Shown here piece after piece: positions 1 to 6,832 of a stretch of DNA of 11,581 bases. Every line of letters starts with the position of its first letter. Position 1 is the stretch's first letter. Made by a program: the position numbers and the translations under genes. This stretch comes from Cytophagales bacterium (lineage in GTDB: Bacteria > Bacteroidota > Bacteroidia > Cytophagales > Cyclobacteriaceae): assembly GCA_003537495.1 (NCBI GenBank), contig DPSB01000212.1:1-11581 (forward strand), given 5' to 3'. The notes below the pieces were generated by a model, which searched no databases, was not told the origin of the DNA, and saw only the letters and a list, made by a program, of their open reading frames with translations.

Positions 1-1539
1 TTTGCGTACGAAGTTTCGCGTGCCATTGCCTCTTGCGAAGGTGCTTTGTTGATTGTGGATGCCAGCCAGGGAATTGAAGCACAAACTATTTCTAATCTGT
101 ATCTGGCTTTGGAGCATGACCTGGAAATTATCCCGGTTATGAATAAAATTGATTTGCCCCACGCAAACCCCGAGGTGGTGGCCGATGAAATCATAGACCT
201 GATTGGCTGTAAGCGCGAAGATATTTTATCAGCGAGCGCTAAAGAGGGTAAAGGGATTGCGGAAATTTTGGAAGCAGTGGTTAAGCGCATCCCTGCTCCT
301 AAAGGAAATCCAACCGCACCATTGCAAGCAATGATCTTCGACTCGGTTTTTAATTCTTTCCGCGGTATCGAAATATATTTCCGGGTTTTTAATGGCTCAA
401 TAAAGAAGGGCGAGAAAGTAAAATTCATTAACACCGGGCAGGAGTATGGTGCCGATGAAATTGGTGTATTGAAATTAGATAAACATCCGCGCAACGAAAT
501 AGGCGCGGGTAATGTAGGCTACCTCATTTCCGGAATTAAAGTTGCCAGCGAAGTACACGTAGGCGATACGATTACCTCAGTTTCAAACCCTGGCGAATCA
601 CTGAAAGGTTTTGAGAAAGTAAAACCGATGGTGTTTGCCGGAATCTATCCGGTTGATACAACGGAGTTTGAAGAGTTGCGCGCATCGATGGAGAAGTTAA
701 AACTCAATGATGCATCGTTGGTGTGGGAGTTGGAAACATCGGCAGCGTTGGGTTTTGGTTTCCGGTGTGGTTTTCTGGGTATGCTGCACATGGAAATTAT
801 TCAGGAGAGGTTGGAACGCGAGTTCGACATGACGGTGATCACCACTGTGCCTTCGGTGCAGTTCAAAGCAAAACTTACCGATGGTTCGGAGGTGTTTATT
901 AATGCACCCTCCGAAATGCCCGACCCTACTCGGATTAATTCTATTGAAGAGCCTTATATAAAAGCTCAAATCATTTCTAAGGCCGAGTACATCGGGGCGA
1001 TTATCAACCTTTGTATTGAGAAACGGGGCCATATCATGAATCAAAATTATCTTACTACCGATCGCGTTGAGATGACTTTTGAAATGCCTTTGTCTGAAAT
1101 CGTTTTTGACTTCTTCGATAAACTGAAATCTATTTCGCGCGGGTATGCATCATTGGATTACCATTTGATTGGCATGCGCGAGTCGGACATGGTGAAGTTG
1201 GATGTAATGTTGAATGGCGATAAGGTAGATGCGTTGAGCGCGATTGTACACCGCGGCAAAGCACAAGACTGGGGAAGAAAGTTATGTGAGAAATTGAAAG
1301 AACTTATTCCGCGCCAGATGTTTGAGATTGCGATTCAGGCTGCTATCGGTCAAAAAATTGTAGCCCGCGAAAACATCAGCGCTATTCGTAAAAACGTACT
1401 GGCAAAATGTTATGGTGGTGATATTTCGCGTAAGCGTAAACTGCTGGAGAAACAAAAGAAAGGAAAGAAACGCATGCGGCAGGTTGGCAACGTAGAAATT
1501 CCACAGGAAGCATTTATGGCTGTATTAAAAATTGAGTAA
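1..1539 (+). CDS. lepA: Elongation factor 4 (LepA), 5' end outside the window
   Basis: This is a translational GTPase that acts on the ribosome (back-translocation or initiation/biogenesis roles are described for the family). The frame is open from base 1, and its first residues ([17 protein letters not shown]) are the stretch just after the G3 DTPGH motif of LepA. About 80-85 N-terminal residues (P-loop, switch regions) are therefore outside the window; a TTG at 46 is internal and is not the start. Visible are the G4 motif NKID (bases 142-153), the G5-like SASAKEG, domain II, the [16 protein letters not shown] segment, and the LepA-specific C-terminal domain with [38 protein letters not shown] and the end [17 protein letters not shown]. 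That Lys-rich tail separates LepA from EF-G. The 512 visible codons fit a total near 595, the family norm. Arg codons are almost all CGN. No defect is seen. Confidence 0.98.
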   Translation, partial: FAYEVSRAIASCEGALLIVDASQGIEAQTISNLYLALEHDLEIIPVMNKIDLPHANPEVVADEIIDLIGCKREDILSASAKEGKGIAEILEAVVKRIPAPKGNPTAPLQAMIFDSVFNSFRGIEIYFRVFNGSIKKGEKVKFINTGQEYGADEIGVLKLDKHPRNEIGAGNVGYLISGIKVASEVHVGDTITSVSNPGESLKGFEKVKPMVFAGIYPVDTTEFEELRASMEKLKLNDASLVWELETSAALGFGFRCGFLGMLHMEIIQERLEREFDMTVITTVPSVQFKAKLTDGSEVFINAPSEMPDPTRINSIEEPYIKAQIISKAEYIGAIINLCIEKRGHIMNQNYLTTDRVEMTFEMPLSEIVFDFFDKLKSISRGYASLDYHLIGMRESDMVKLDVMLNGDKVDALSAIVHRGKAQDWGRKLCEKLKELIPRQMFEIAIQAAIGQKIVARENISAIRKNVLAKCYGGDISRKRKLLEKQKKGKKRMRQVGNVEIPQEAFMAVLKIE

Positions 1540-1545
1540 TTAAAA

Positions 1546-1597
1546 CTCGACCTACCTTCTCTCCCGATAGTTATCGGCAAGAAAGGGGCTAGGTGAG
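1546..1597. repeat. Long imperfect palindrome, REP/MITE-like, between lepA and folD
   Basis: The two ends are near-perfect inverted repeats: CTCGACCTACC (1546-1556) pairs with GGCTAGGTGAG (1587-1597), with one bulged base on each side (G1549, C1589). The centre is a separate exact palindrome, CCGATA-GT-TATCGG (1564-1577). There is no T-run after it on the + strand, so it is not a standard terminator. The nested ends and centre fit a small dispersed palindromic element better than a gene-specific signal. I recall similar CCTCACCTAGCCC-type repeats between genes in Bacteroidota genomes, but copy number cannot be judged from one copy. It may still act as an RNA hairpin in a lepA-folD transcript. 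Confidence 0.6.
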
Positions 1598-1609
1598 GCA
1601 TAAAAAGGC

Positions 1610-2497
1610 ATGACAGCAACAACAACTTATACGCTCATTGATGGTCGGAAAATCTCAACCGACATCAAGAAAGAAATTTCTGAAAAGGTAAGTCTGCGCA
1701 AGCAGGCCGGAAAAAAGATTCCTCATCTGGCAATTATCCTTGTTGGCGATGATGGGGCCAGTCAAACCTATGTCGATCATAAAGTAAAAGCGTGTAAGGA
1801 AGTTGGCTTTCACTATTCCATGTTGCGCTTTGCTGATACCATCAGTGAAGATAAATTGATGAAACACATCGATCAGGTAAACCGCGATGAAGATGTGGAT
1901 GGATTTATTGTGCAGTTGCCATTGCCCGCCCACATTTCGGTAGAGAAAATCACAGAAAAAATTCGGCCTGATAAAGATGTAGATGGCTTTACCAATCGCA
2001 ACTTTGGTAGCATTGTGTCGAAAAATCCGTTGTTGTTACCCGCTACACCTTATGGTGTAATGGAATTATTGAAGCGATACCAGATTCCAACAGAAGGAAA
2101 AAATTGTGTGGTTGTAGGCGCAAGTCGGTTGGTAGGTGCGCCTTTAAGTATGATGTTGGTAGAAGAGGGAAAAGCAACGGTAACGATTTGCCATAAATTC
2201 ACTCAAGACCTTGCACACTATACACGCCATGCCGATATTTTAATTGCTGCTGTTGGTAAACCCGGTTTAATCACTGCCGATATGGTGAAGGAAGGTGCTG
2301 TGGTAATTGATGTAGGTACTACACGCGTAGAAGGCCCACAATATAAAAATGGTTATAGCCTTAAAGGCGATGTAGAGTTTAAAGAAGTGGCGCCAAAAAC
2401 TTCTTTCATTACTCCGGTGCCGGGTGGTGTTGGCCCCATGACAATCGCTTCATTATTATTAAATACGCTCCGTGCCACAGAATTGAGAAATCCTTGA
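1610..2497 (+). CDS. folD: Bifunctional methylene-THF dehydrogenase / methenyl-THF cyclohydrolase (FolD)
   Basis: A cytosolic enzyme that converts 5,10-methylene-THF to 5,10-methenyl-THF (NADP-dependent) and then to 10-formyl-THF, supplying one-carbon units for purines and formyl-Met. The 295 residues are slightly above the usual 280-290. The N-terminal catalytic domain has Tyr54 and the catalytic Lys58 in the YVDHK motif, then QLPLP and DKDVDGF. The NADP-binding Rossmann part has VVGASRLVGAPLS, ICHKFT and AAVGKPG. The C-terminal signature ITPVPGGVGPMT is intact. The GAS and HKFT elements resemble E. coli FolD more than the GRS/HSRT form I expect in many bacteria. The ATG at 1610 gives the normal N-terminus (TLIDGRKIS). 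It is the first gene of a folate-related run and ends 38 bases before queE. Confidence 0.97.
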   Translation: MTATTTYTLIDGRKISTDIKKEISEKVSLRKQAGKKIPHLAIILVGDDGASQTYVDHKVKACKEVGFHYSMLRFADTISEDKLMKHIDQVNRDEDVDGFIVQLPLPAHISVEKITEKIRPDKDVDGFTNRNFGSIVSKNPLLLPATPYGVMELLKRYQIPTEGKNCVVVGASRLVGAPLSMMLVEEGKATVTICHKFTQDLAHYTRHADILIAAVGKPGLITADMVKEGAVVIDVGTTRVEGPQYKNGYSLKGDVEFKEVAPKTSFITPVPGGVGPMTIASLLLNTLRATELRNP

Positions 2498-2507
2498 TTT
2501 AGGATTT
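2488..2507 (+). other. Short AT-rich hairpin over the folD stop codon
   Basis: AAATCCT (2488-2494) and AGGATTT (2501-2507) form a perfect 7-bp stem with the 6-base loop TGATTT; the folD stop TGA is in the loop. It is AT-rich and is not followed by a clear T-run. It could weakly attenuate or stabilise the folD-queE message, or arise by chance in AT-rich sequence. Confidence 0.25.
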
Positions 2508-2535
2508 TGAATTTGTATTTAAAATTGAAAGGATA

Positions 2536-3162
2536 ATGTTAAATCCGGAATCCGAAATTTTAAATCTTGAACTGCCTCTAATGGAAGACTTCTACACTAT
2601 TCAGGGTGAGGGTTTTCATCAGGGACGAGCTGCATACTTTATTCGCTTGGGTGGTTGCGAGGTGCGATGCGTGTGGTGCGATGTAAAAGACAGTTGGAAT
2701 GTAAATGATCATCCGAAAGTTTCAGTAGAAACAATCGCAGCAAAAGCCCAGTCAAGTGGTACTGAAATCTGTGTGATTACCGGTGGCGAACCGTTCATGC
2801 ATAATCTGCAAGCGCTTACGGATGTATTAAAGGATAAGGGTCTGCGTACGCACATCGAAACTTCAGGTGCATATCCGATTACCGGAACTTGGGATTGGAT
2901 TTGTTTCTCGCCTAAAAAATTTAAACCACCACATCCTTCTGTCGCAGCACAAGCCGATGAGTTAAAAGTGGTGATCTTTCATAAAAGCGATTTTGCCTGG
3001 GCCGAGGATTTCGCAAAACAGGTTGGGCCGGAGTGTAAACTTTACCTGCAACCGGAGTGGTCAAAAGAAAATGATATTCTGCCACAACTTATCGAGTATG
3101 TAAAGAAGAATCCGAAGTGGCAGATATCGCTGCAGGTTCATAAGTATATGAATATCCCATAG
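2536..3162 (+). CDS. queE: 7-carboxy-7-deazaguanine synthase (QueE), radical SAM enzyme
   Basis: A cytosolic radical SAM enzyme that ring-contracts 6-carboxy-tetrahydropterin to 7-carboxy-7-deazaguanine, a step in the queuosine (tRNA wobble base) pathway. Cys41, Cys45 and Cys48 (GGCEVRCVWC, CX3CX2C) bind the 4Fe-4S cluster; FYTIQGEGFHQGRAAYFIRL before it is the QueE substrate-side signature; GGEP (83-86) is the SAM-binding motif; FSPKKFKPP and LQVHKYMNIP at the C-terminus are also typical. The 208-residue length fits the compact QueE class. The start is uncertain. ATG 2536 has an AAAGGA upstream at a short distance, but its first 12 residues come from low-complexity DNA; ATG 2581 (MEDFYTIQ) would keep every conserved motif. 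It follows folD and precedes pabB by 11 bases, so cotranscription is likely. No queC, queD or queF is visible here. Confidence 0.95.
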   Translation: MLNPESEILNLELPLMEDFYTIQGEGFHQGRAAYFIRLGGCEVRCVWCDVKDSWNVNDHPKVSVETIAAKAQSSGTEICVITGGEPFMHNLQALTDVLKDKGLRTHIETSGAYPITGTWDWICFSPKKFKPPHPSVAAQADELKVVIFHKSDFAWAEDFAKQVGPECKLYLQPEWSKENDILPQLIEYVKKNPKWQISLQVHKYMNIP

Positions 3163-3173
3163 TCATCAGTGCG

Positions 3174-4142
3174 TTGAACACAACCGAGTTTATCAAAACA
3201 GCAGATGCGCTGAGTAAAGCAGCAGAGCCATTCCTTTTTCTGATTGATTTTGAAATGCAACAACCACGACTTTGGTTGCCGCATCAGGTTGATGCCGATG
3301 AGTTATTGTTTTCCATAAATGGATTTACCAATGCGCCTATTGTTAAATCGGTTAAAGAATTTTCGTTTCAGATAAAGCCAATAGACGATACAGCGTACCA
3401 GTTAAAGTTCAATAAGGTTATGCATCATCTGCATTACGGAAATTCATTTCTCACAAACCTTACGGTAAAATCACAAATTGAAATTAATGCCTCGCTGAAA
3501 GAATTATTTTTTCAGGTGACGGCTCCGTATCGTTGCTGGCTGCGCAATCAGTTTTTATTTTTCTCACCCGAGAGTTTTATCAAAATTGCTGAAGGTAAAA
3601 TTTACGCTTACCCTATGAAGGGAACCATTGATGCAGATAGGGCAGATGCTGCTGCGGTAATTCTGAATAGCGAAAAAGAAAAAGCTGAACATGTTACCAT
3701 TGTTGATTTAATTCGGAATGATCTGGCGCAGGTGGCAGCAAATGTGCAGGTGTCCCGATTTCGCTATCTGGATAAAATAAAAACAAATCGTAATTCTATA
3801 TTACAGGTTAGCTCTGAAGTTACGGGTGAAGTGCTACCAGAGTATCAACAAAAAATCGGGAGTTTACTGGCAGTCCTATTGCCTGCCGGTTCTATTAGTG
3901 GTGCACCTAAGAAAAAGACCGTTTCCATTATTCAAGAAGCTGAACAAAATCTGCGTGGTTATTATACCGGAGTGTTTGGTTATTTTGATGGCCATAATCT
4001 GGATAGTTGTGTGAACATTAGGTTTATAGAGCAGCAAGATGATTCGCTTTATTACAGAAGTGGAGGCGGAATAACCGCACAGAGTAATTGGCAAGCCGAG
4101 TATAACGAAGTGATTCAGAAAATATATGTCCCGGTTAATTGA
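3174..4142 (+). CDS. pabB: Aminodeoxychorismate synthase component I (PabB), compact form, TTG start
   Basis: Converts chorismate plus ammonia to 4-amino-4-deoxychorismate, on the way to 4-aminobenzoate and folate. It has the chorismate-binding fold: PESF (132-135), YPMKGT (146-151), VDLIRNDL, SSEVTGEV, LPAGSISGAPKKK and SGGGIT. Lys149 in MKGT is the nucleophile position of PabB; TrpE has Ala there, which argues against anthranilate synthase. At 322 residues it lacks much of the N-terminal region of the roughly 450-residue E. coli protein, as in Bacteroidota. The TTG at 3174 is the most likely start: no ATG/GTG lies in frame between the in-frame stop at 3141 and it, and the next ATG (Met28, in IDFEMQQP) would cut into conserved sequence. 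The glutaminase partner PabA/TrpG is not in the window. Its 3' end overlaps the next gene. Confidence 0.93.
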   Translation: MNTTEFIKTADALSKAAEPFLFLIDFEMQQPRLWLPHQVDADELLFSINGFTNAPIVKSVKEFSFQIKPIDDTAYQLKFNKVMHHLHYGNSFLTNLTVKSQIEINASLKELFFQVTAPYRCWLRNQFLFFSPESFIKIAEGKIYAYPMKGTIDADRADAAAVILNSEKEKAEHVTIVDLIRNDLAQVAANVQVSRFRYLDKIKTNRNSILQVSSEVTGEVLPEYQQKIGSLLAVLLPAGSISGAPKKKTVSIIQEAEQNLRGYYTGVFGYFDGHNLDSCVNIRFIEQQDDSLYYRSGGGITAQSNWQAEYNEVIQKIYVPVN

Positions 4143-4719
4143 AACTGTTTATCTGAAAGATGGTGAGTTTCGTAATTTGAAATACCATCAATTGCGGATG
4201 GAATCCAGTTCGAAGGAATTGTTTGGAGCTCCAAATAATTGGACGTTGGAAAATAAACTTCAATTTTCTAAGTATCCTGAATCGGGTTTATTTAAAGTCA
4301 GAGTTATTTATGATACAGAAGTTAAACAGATTGAGTTTGTTCCCTATATGCCTAAACCAGTTCAATCTTTAAAACGGATTAGCTCAGATGCGATAAGTTA
4401 TGCGCATAAATTTGAAAACCGGCAGACGTTAAACGAATTGTATCAGCAACGCGGCAACTGCGATGATGTAGTAATTATCAAAAACGGATTTGTTACTGAT
4501 ACCAGTTATGCTAACCTTATTTTTAGAAAGGGAGCTGAATGGTTTACGCCAACTACTTTTTTGTTACCGGGAACCATGCGGGCTTTTTTACTGGATTCAC
4601 ATCAGGTTAAATCAACTGAAATTCGGGTTGAAGATATAGTTAAGTACGATTCGTGTAAACTGATTAATGCCATGCTCGGTATGGATGCACCAGAAATTCC
4701 GGTGTCATCAATCATATAA
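4126..4719 (+). CDS. pabC: Class IV aminotransferase, probable aminodeoxychorismate lyase (PabC-like)
   Basis: A PLP enzyme of fold type IV, probably splitting aminodeoxychorismate into 4-aminobenzoate and pyruvate. The likely PLP Lys is Lys95 (SYAHKFENR), aligned with the IKHLNR segment of E. coli PabC. RGNCDDVVIIKNGFVTDTSY (109-128) and LLPGTMRAFLL match the family. The position usually held by Glu (VTE), which contacts the PLP pyridine nitrogen, is Asp125 here (VTDTS). At 197 residues it is well below the roughly 270 of E. coli PabC; the N-terminal domain is compact, a form I associate with Bacteroidota. The ATG at 4126 lies inside pabB and overlaps it by 17 bases in a different frame, so translation is probably coupled. 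This pairing is the main reason to prefer PabC over a branched-chain or D-amino-acid aminotransferase. Confidence 0.85.
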   Translation: MSRLIETVYLKDGEFRNLKYHQLRMESSSKELFGAPNNWTLENKLQFSKYPESGLFKVRVIYDTEVKQIEFVPYMPKPVQSLKRISSDAISYAHKFENRQTLNELYQQRGNCDDVVIIKNGFVTDTSYANLIFRKGAEWFTPTTFLLPGTMRAFLLDSHQVKSTEIRVEDIVKYDSCKLINAMLGMDAPEIPVSSII

Positions 4720-4733
4720 AAATACTTACCCGC

Positions 4734-4746
4734 AACGTTTTACGTT
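4734..4746 (+). other. Small perfect hairpin in the gap after pabC
   Basis: AACGT (4734-4738), loop TTT, ACGTT (4742-4746). The stem is only 5 bp and no T-run follows, so this is a weak structure at best. It lies in the 46-base gap before the OmpA-family gene, where I see no good match to the TAnnTTTG promoter. Confidence 0.15.
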
Positions 4747-4765
4747 CTAATTGTTAAATTGTGTT

Positions 4766-6661
4766 ATGCAAAAAATCTTTTTACTGGTATTGCTTGCCGT
4801 AAGCGTTCAGGTTTCGGCACAAAACCTGAGTTCCAAAAACAAAAAAGCAATTGAACTTTATACCGAAGCTGATAATTATCGGGTGCGGGGACAATTCACT
4901 CAAGCAATCAATCTTTTAAATGAAGCTTTAACCCGCGATAAAGATTTCGAAGAAGCGTATTATCGGTTAGCAACTATTTATAAGGCAATGGAGGAATACG
5001 ATCAGGCGGGCAGTACGTTTGAAAAAGGACTTGCATTGGTTAAGTCAGATTCGCGCAAGCGTATGTACTTGTATGAGCTGGCTGCGGTTAATCTCTGGCA
5101 AGGCAAATATGAGCCTTGCAAAAAGTATGCGGCCGATTTTCTTCAAATCGAAAAAGAAGATCGTAGAAAAGTTGAGTTAGCCAAAGTCTGGATTATGCAG
5201 TCCGAGTATTCGCTTATCAACACTACGGTTTATGATTATGTAATTACCCCGTTAAGCGATTCGGTAAATATTTTTCCTATGCAATATTTTCCTACTGTAA
5301 CAGCTGATGGTATGCAATTGATTTTTACAGCGCGCTATGGTGGCGGAAGAAACGATAATGAAGATCTGGTTGTATCAAGCAAGCAAAGCAATGGAAGTTG
5401 GGGTACACCGGTTTCACTTTCCAAAAACATTAATTCAATACAACGCGAAGGTGCCAGCACCATTTCTGCCGATGGTAGGCACATTATATTTACCGTTTGT
5501 GGTGCATCGGGGTGCGATTTATATGAGAGTCGCAAAACAGGTAACGATTGGTCGCGTCCCAAAAATCTCGGCCCGAATATTAATAGCCCGCGGTGGGATG
5601 CCCAGCCTTCGCTATCAGCTGATGGTCGGGAGTTATATTTTGTATCGGAACGAGCAGGTGGCTTTGGTGGCTATGATATCTGGTATTCGCAACTGACTGA
5701 CAAAGGTTGGAGCAAGGCAACTAACCTCGGCCCTGAGGTTAACACACCACAGGATGAAATCTCTCCGTATATCCATGTCAATAATCGTGAGTTATATTTT
5801 GTATCGAATGGATTGCCGGGTTATGGTGGGTACGATATATATAAGGTGCAGAAAAACGAAACCGCTTGGAGTAAACCAGTTAATCTGGGTAAACCGTTAA
5901 ACGATCATCACGATCAATATTCGTTTATTGTATCGGCCTTAGGAACTCAAGGCTATTATTCGCGCGAAGAGTCTAAAAATAGAAGTCGGCTATACCGGAT
6001 TGTACTTCCCGAAAAATGGATTACGCCATTTAAGGGCAATGTTGTTACCGGAATAATTACGAACAAAACTTCTGGGCAGCCACTAAAGGCACAGGTAGAA
6101 CTTTATAATCTGGGCGCCAATAAGTCAGTTTCGAAAGTTTTTTCAGATTCGGTTTCTGGTCAGTACCTGATGGTTTTGCCGGGCGGATCAGAATATGCCT
6201 TGTATGTGGAGAAGCCTGGTTATTTGTTTAACAGCCAGCATTTTAACTTTGTAAGCGACAAAAATTACGAGCCAGTAAAAAAAGATGTTTCGTTAGAGCC
6301 TGTGCATGAAAACGCAGCTATCATATTAAACAACATCTTTTTCGATGTTGATAAATTCGAATTGAGGCCTGAATCTTATACCGAGCTTGAGAAAGTAGCC
6401 GCTTTCCTGCTTCAAAACCCAACCTTAAAAATCGAAATCAGCGGACACACCGATAACACCGGCTCAGAGCCACACAATCAACAACTTTCTGAAAAACGGG
6501 CAAAATCAGTAGCCGATTTTTTAAATTCTAAGACCATTTCGAAAAATCAGGTTCAGATTAAAGGCTATGGCTCTAAAAAACCACTCCTTCCTAATACGTC
6601 AGAAGAAAACAGGCAACAAAACAGGCGCATTGAGTTCAGAATTTTAGCATTGAAACCCTGA
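4766..6661 (+). CDS. OmpA-family protein with TPR, PD40 propeller, CRD and OmpA domains (PorE-like architecture)
   Basis: A probable periplasmic or outer-membrane-associated protein that anchors a complex to peptidoglycan. From ATG 4766 it has 631 residues; the upstream TTG at 4751 would add MLNCV before a normal signal peptide (MQKIFLLVLLAVSVQVSA|QN, cleavage near 18/19), so ATG is preferred. Order of parts: TPR-like helices about 25-150; PD40/WD40-like blades about 173-415, with repeated ADG(R/M)..I/LYF motifs near 179, 235, 285 and 340 and repeated NLGP(N/E)(I/V)N; a carboxypeptidase-regulatory-like beta domain about 424-510; OmpA C-terminal domain about 518-628. Asp563 (GHTDNTG) and Arg578 (LSEKRA) are at the diaminopimelate-binding positions. 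This is the domain order known for PorE of the type IX secretion system. PorE is a lipoprotein, but there is no lipobox Cys here, so it may be a paralogue. It could be read from upstream or from its own weak promoter. Confidence 0.9.
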   Translation: MQKIFLLVLLAVSVQVSAQNLSSKNKKAIELYTEADNYRVRGQFTQAINLLNEALTRDKDFEEAYYRLATIYKAMEEYDQAGSTFEKGLALVKSDSRKRMYLYELAAVNLWQGKYEPCKKYAADFLQIEKEDRRKVELAKVWIMQSEYSLINTTVYDYVITPLSDSVNIFPMQYFPTVTADGMQLIFTARYGGGRNDNEDLVVSSKQSNGSWGTPVSLSKNINSIQREGASTISADGRHIIFTVCGASGCDLYESRKTGNDWSRPKNLGPNINSPRWDAQPSLSADGRELYFVSERAGGFGGYDIWYSQLTDKGWSKATNLGPEVNTPQDEISPYIHVNNRELYFVSNGLPGYGGYDIYKVQKNETAWSKPVNLGKPLNDHHDQYSFIVSALGTQGYYSREESKNRSRLYRIVLPEKWITPFKGNVVTGIITNKTSGQPLKAQVELYNLGANKSVSKVFSDSVSGQYLMVLPGGSEYALYVEKPGYLFNSQHFNFVSDKNYEPVKKDVSLEPVHENAAIILNNIFFDVDKFELRPESYTELEKVAAFLLQNPTLKIEISGHTDNTGSEPHNQQLSEKRAKSVADFLNSKTISKNQVQIKGYGSKKPLLPNTSEENRQQNRRIEFRILALKP

Positions 6662-6665
6662 TTCG

Positions 6666-6688
6666 TAAGAAATTTGTTGTGTTTCTTA
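6666..6688 (+). terminator. Weak terminator-like hairpin after the OmpA-family gene
   Basis: TAAGAAA (6666-6672) pairs with TTTCTTA (6682-6688) around a 9-base loop, starting 5 bases after the stop codon. The stem is AT-rich and no T-run follows directly. Its place at the gene end suggests a 3' end signal, but it may only be an mRNA structure. Confidence 0.3.
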
Positions 6689-6748
6689 TTCAAATGGCCC
6701 TTTTGACGATTTAAGAGGTTATAATTTGATGTTAAAGTTTTGAATCAA

Positions 6749-6780
6749 TTGGTGGCTTTTTTTTGGAAGAAATAATTTTG
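6749..6780 (+). promoter_or_regulatory. Candidate Bacteroidota-type promoter for the susC/susD operon
   Basis: TAATTTTG at 6773-6780 is an exact match to the Bacteroidota -7 element TAnnTTTG. A TTG at 6749-6751, 21 bases before it, can serve as a partial -33 element (consensus TTTG). Transcription would begin about 45 bases before the ATG at 6833. A second, poorer option overlaps it: TTTG at 6762-6765 with TAATATTG at 6784-6791, spacer 18. The rest of the 171-base gap (6662-6832) shows an 8-T run at 6757-6764 and no gene. Confidence 0.5.
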
Positions 6781-6832
6781 TTTTAATATTGTTACTTCTT
6801 TAAGAACATTCTTTTACCTAAACCAAAACAGT

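Noticed and set aside
697..1044. 115-codon reverse-strand open frame inside lepA
   Set aside because: It lies wholly within the well-conserved lepA frame, has no recognisable motif and no separate expression signal.
1546..1597. Rho-independent terminator for lepA
   Set aside because: The stem is imperfect and nested, and neither side has a proper T-run on the transcribed strand, so it is listed as a repeat.
3174..4142. Anthranilate synthase (TrpE) or isochorismate synthase for the chorismate-binding gene
   Set aside because: Lys149 in the MKGT motif is the PabB-type nucleophile, and the next gene is a PabC-like lyase; no trp or menaquinone genes are present.
4751..4765. TTG 4751 as the start of the OmpA-family protein, with Cys at position 4 as a lipid site
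   Set aside because: A Cys at residue 4 ahead of the hydrophobic core cannot be a lipobox, and ATG 4766 gives a normal signal peptide.
5337..5696. 119-codon open frame in a second + frame within the OmpA-family gene
   Set aside because: It overlaps the PD40 repeat region, whose in-frame translation has clear repeated motifs. The alternate frame shows no family features.
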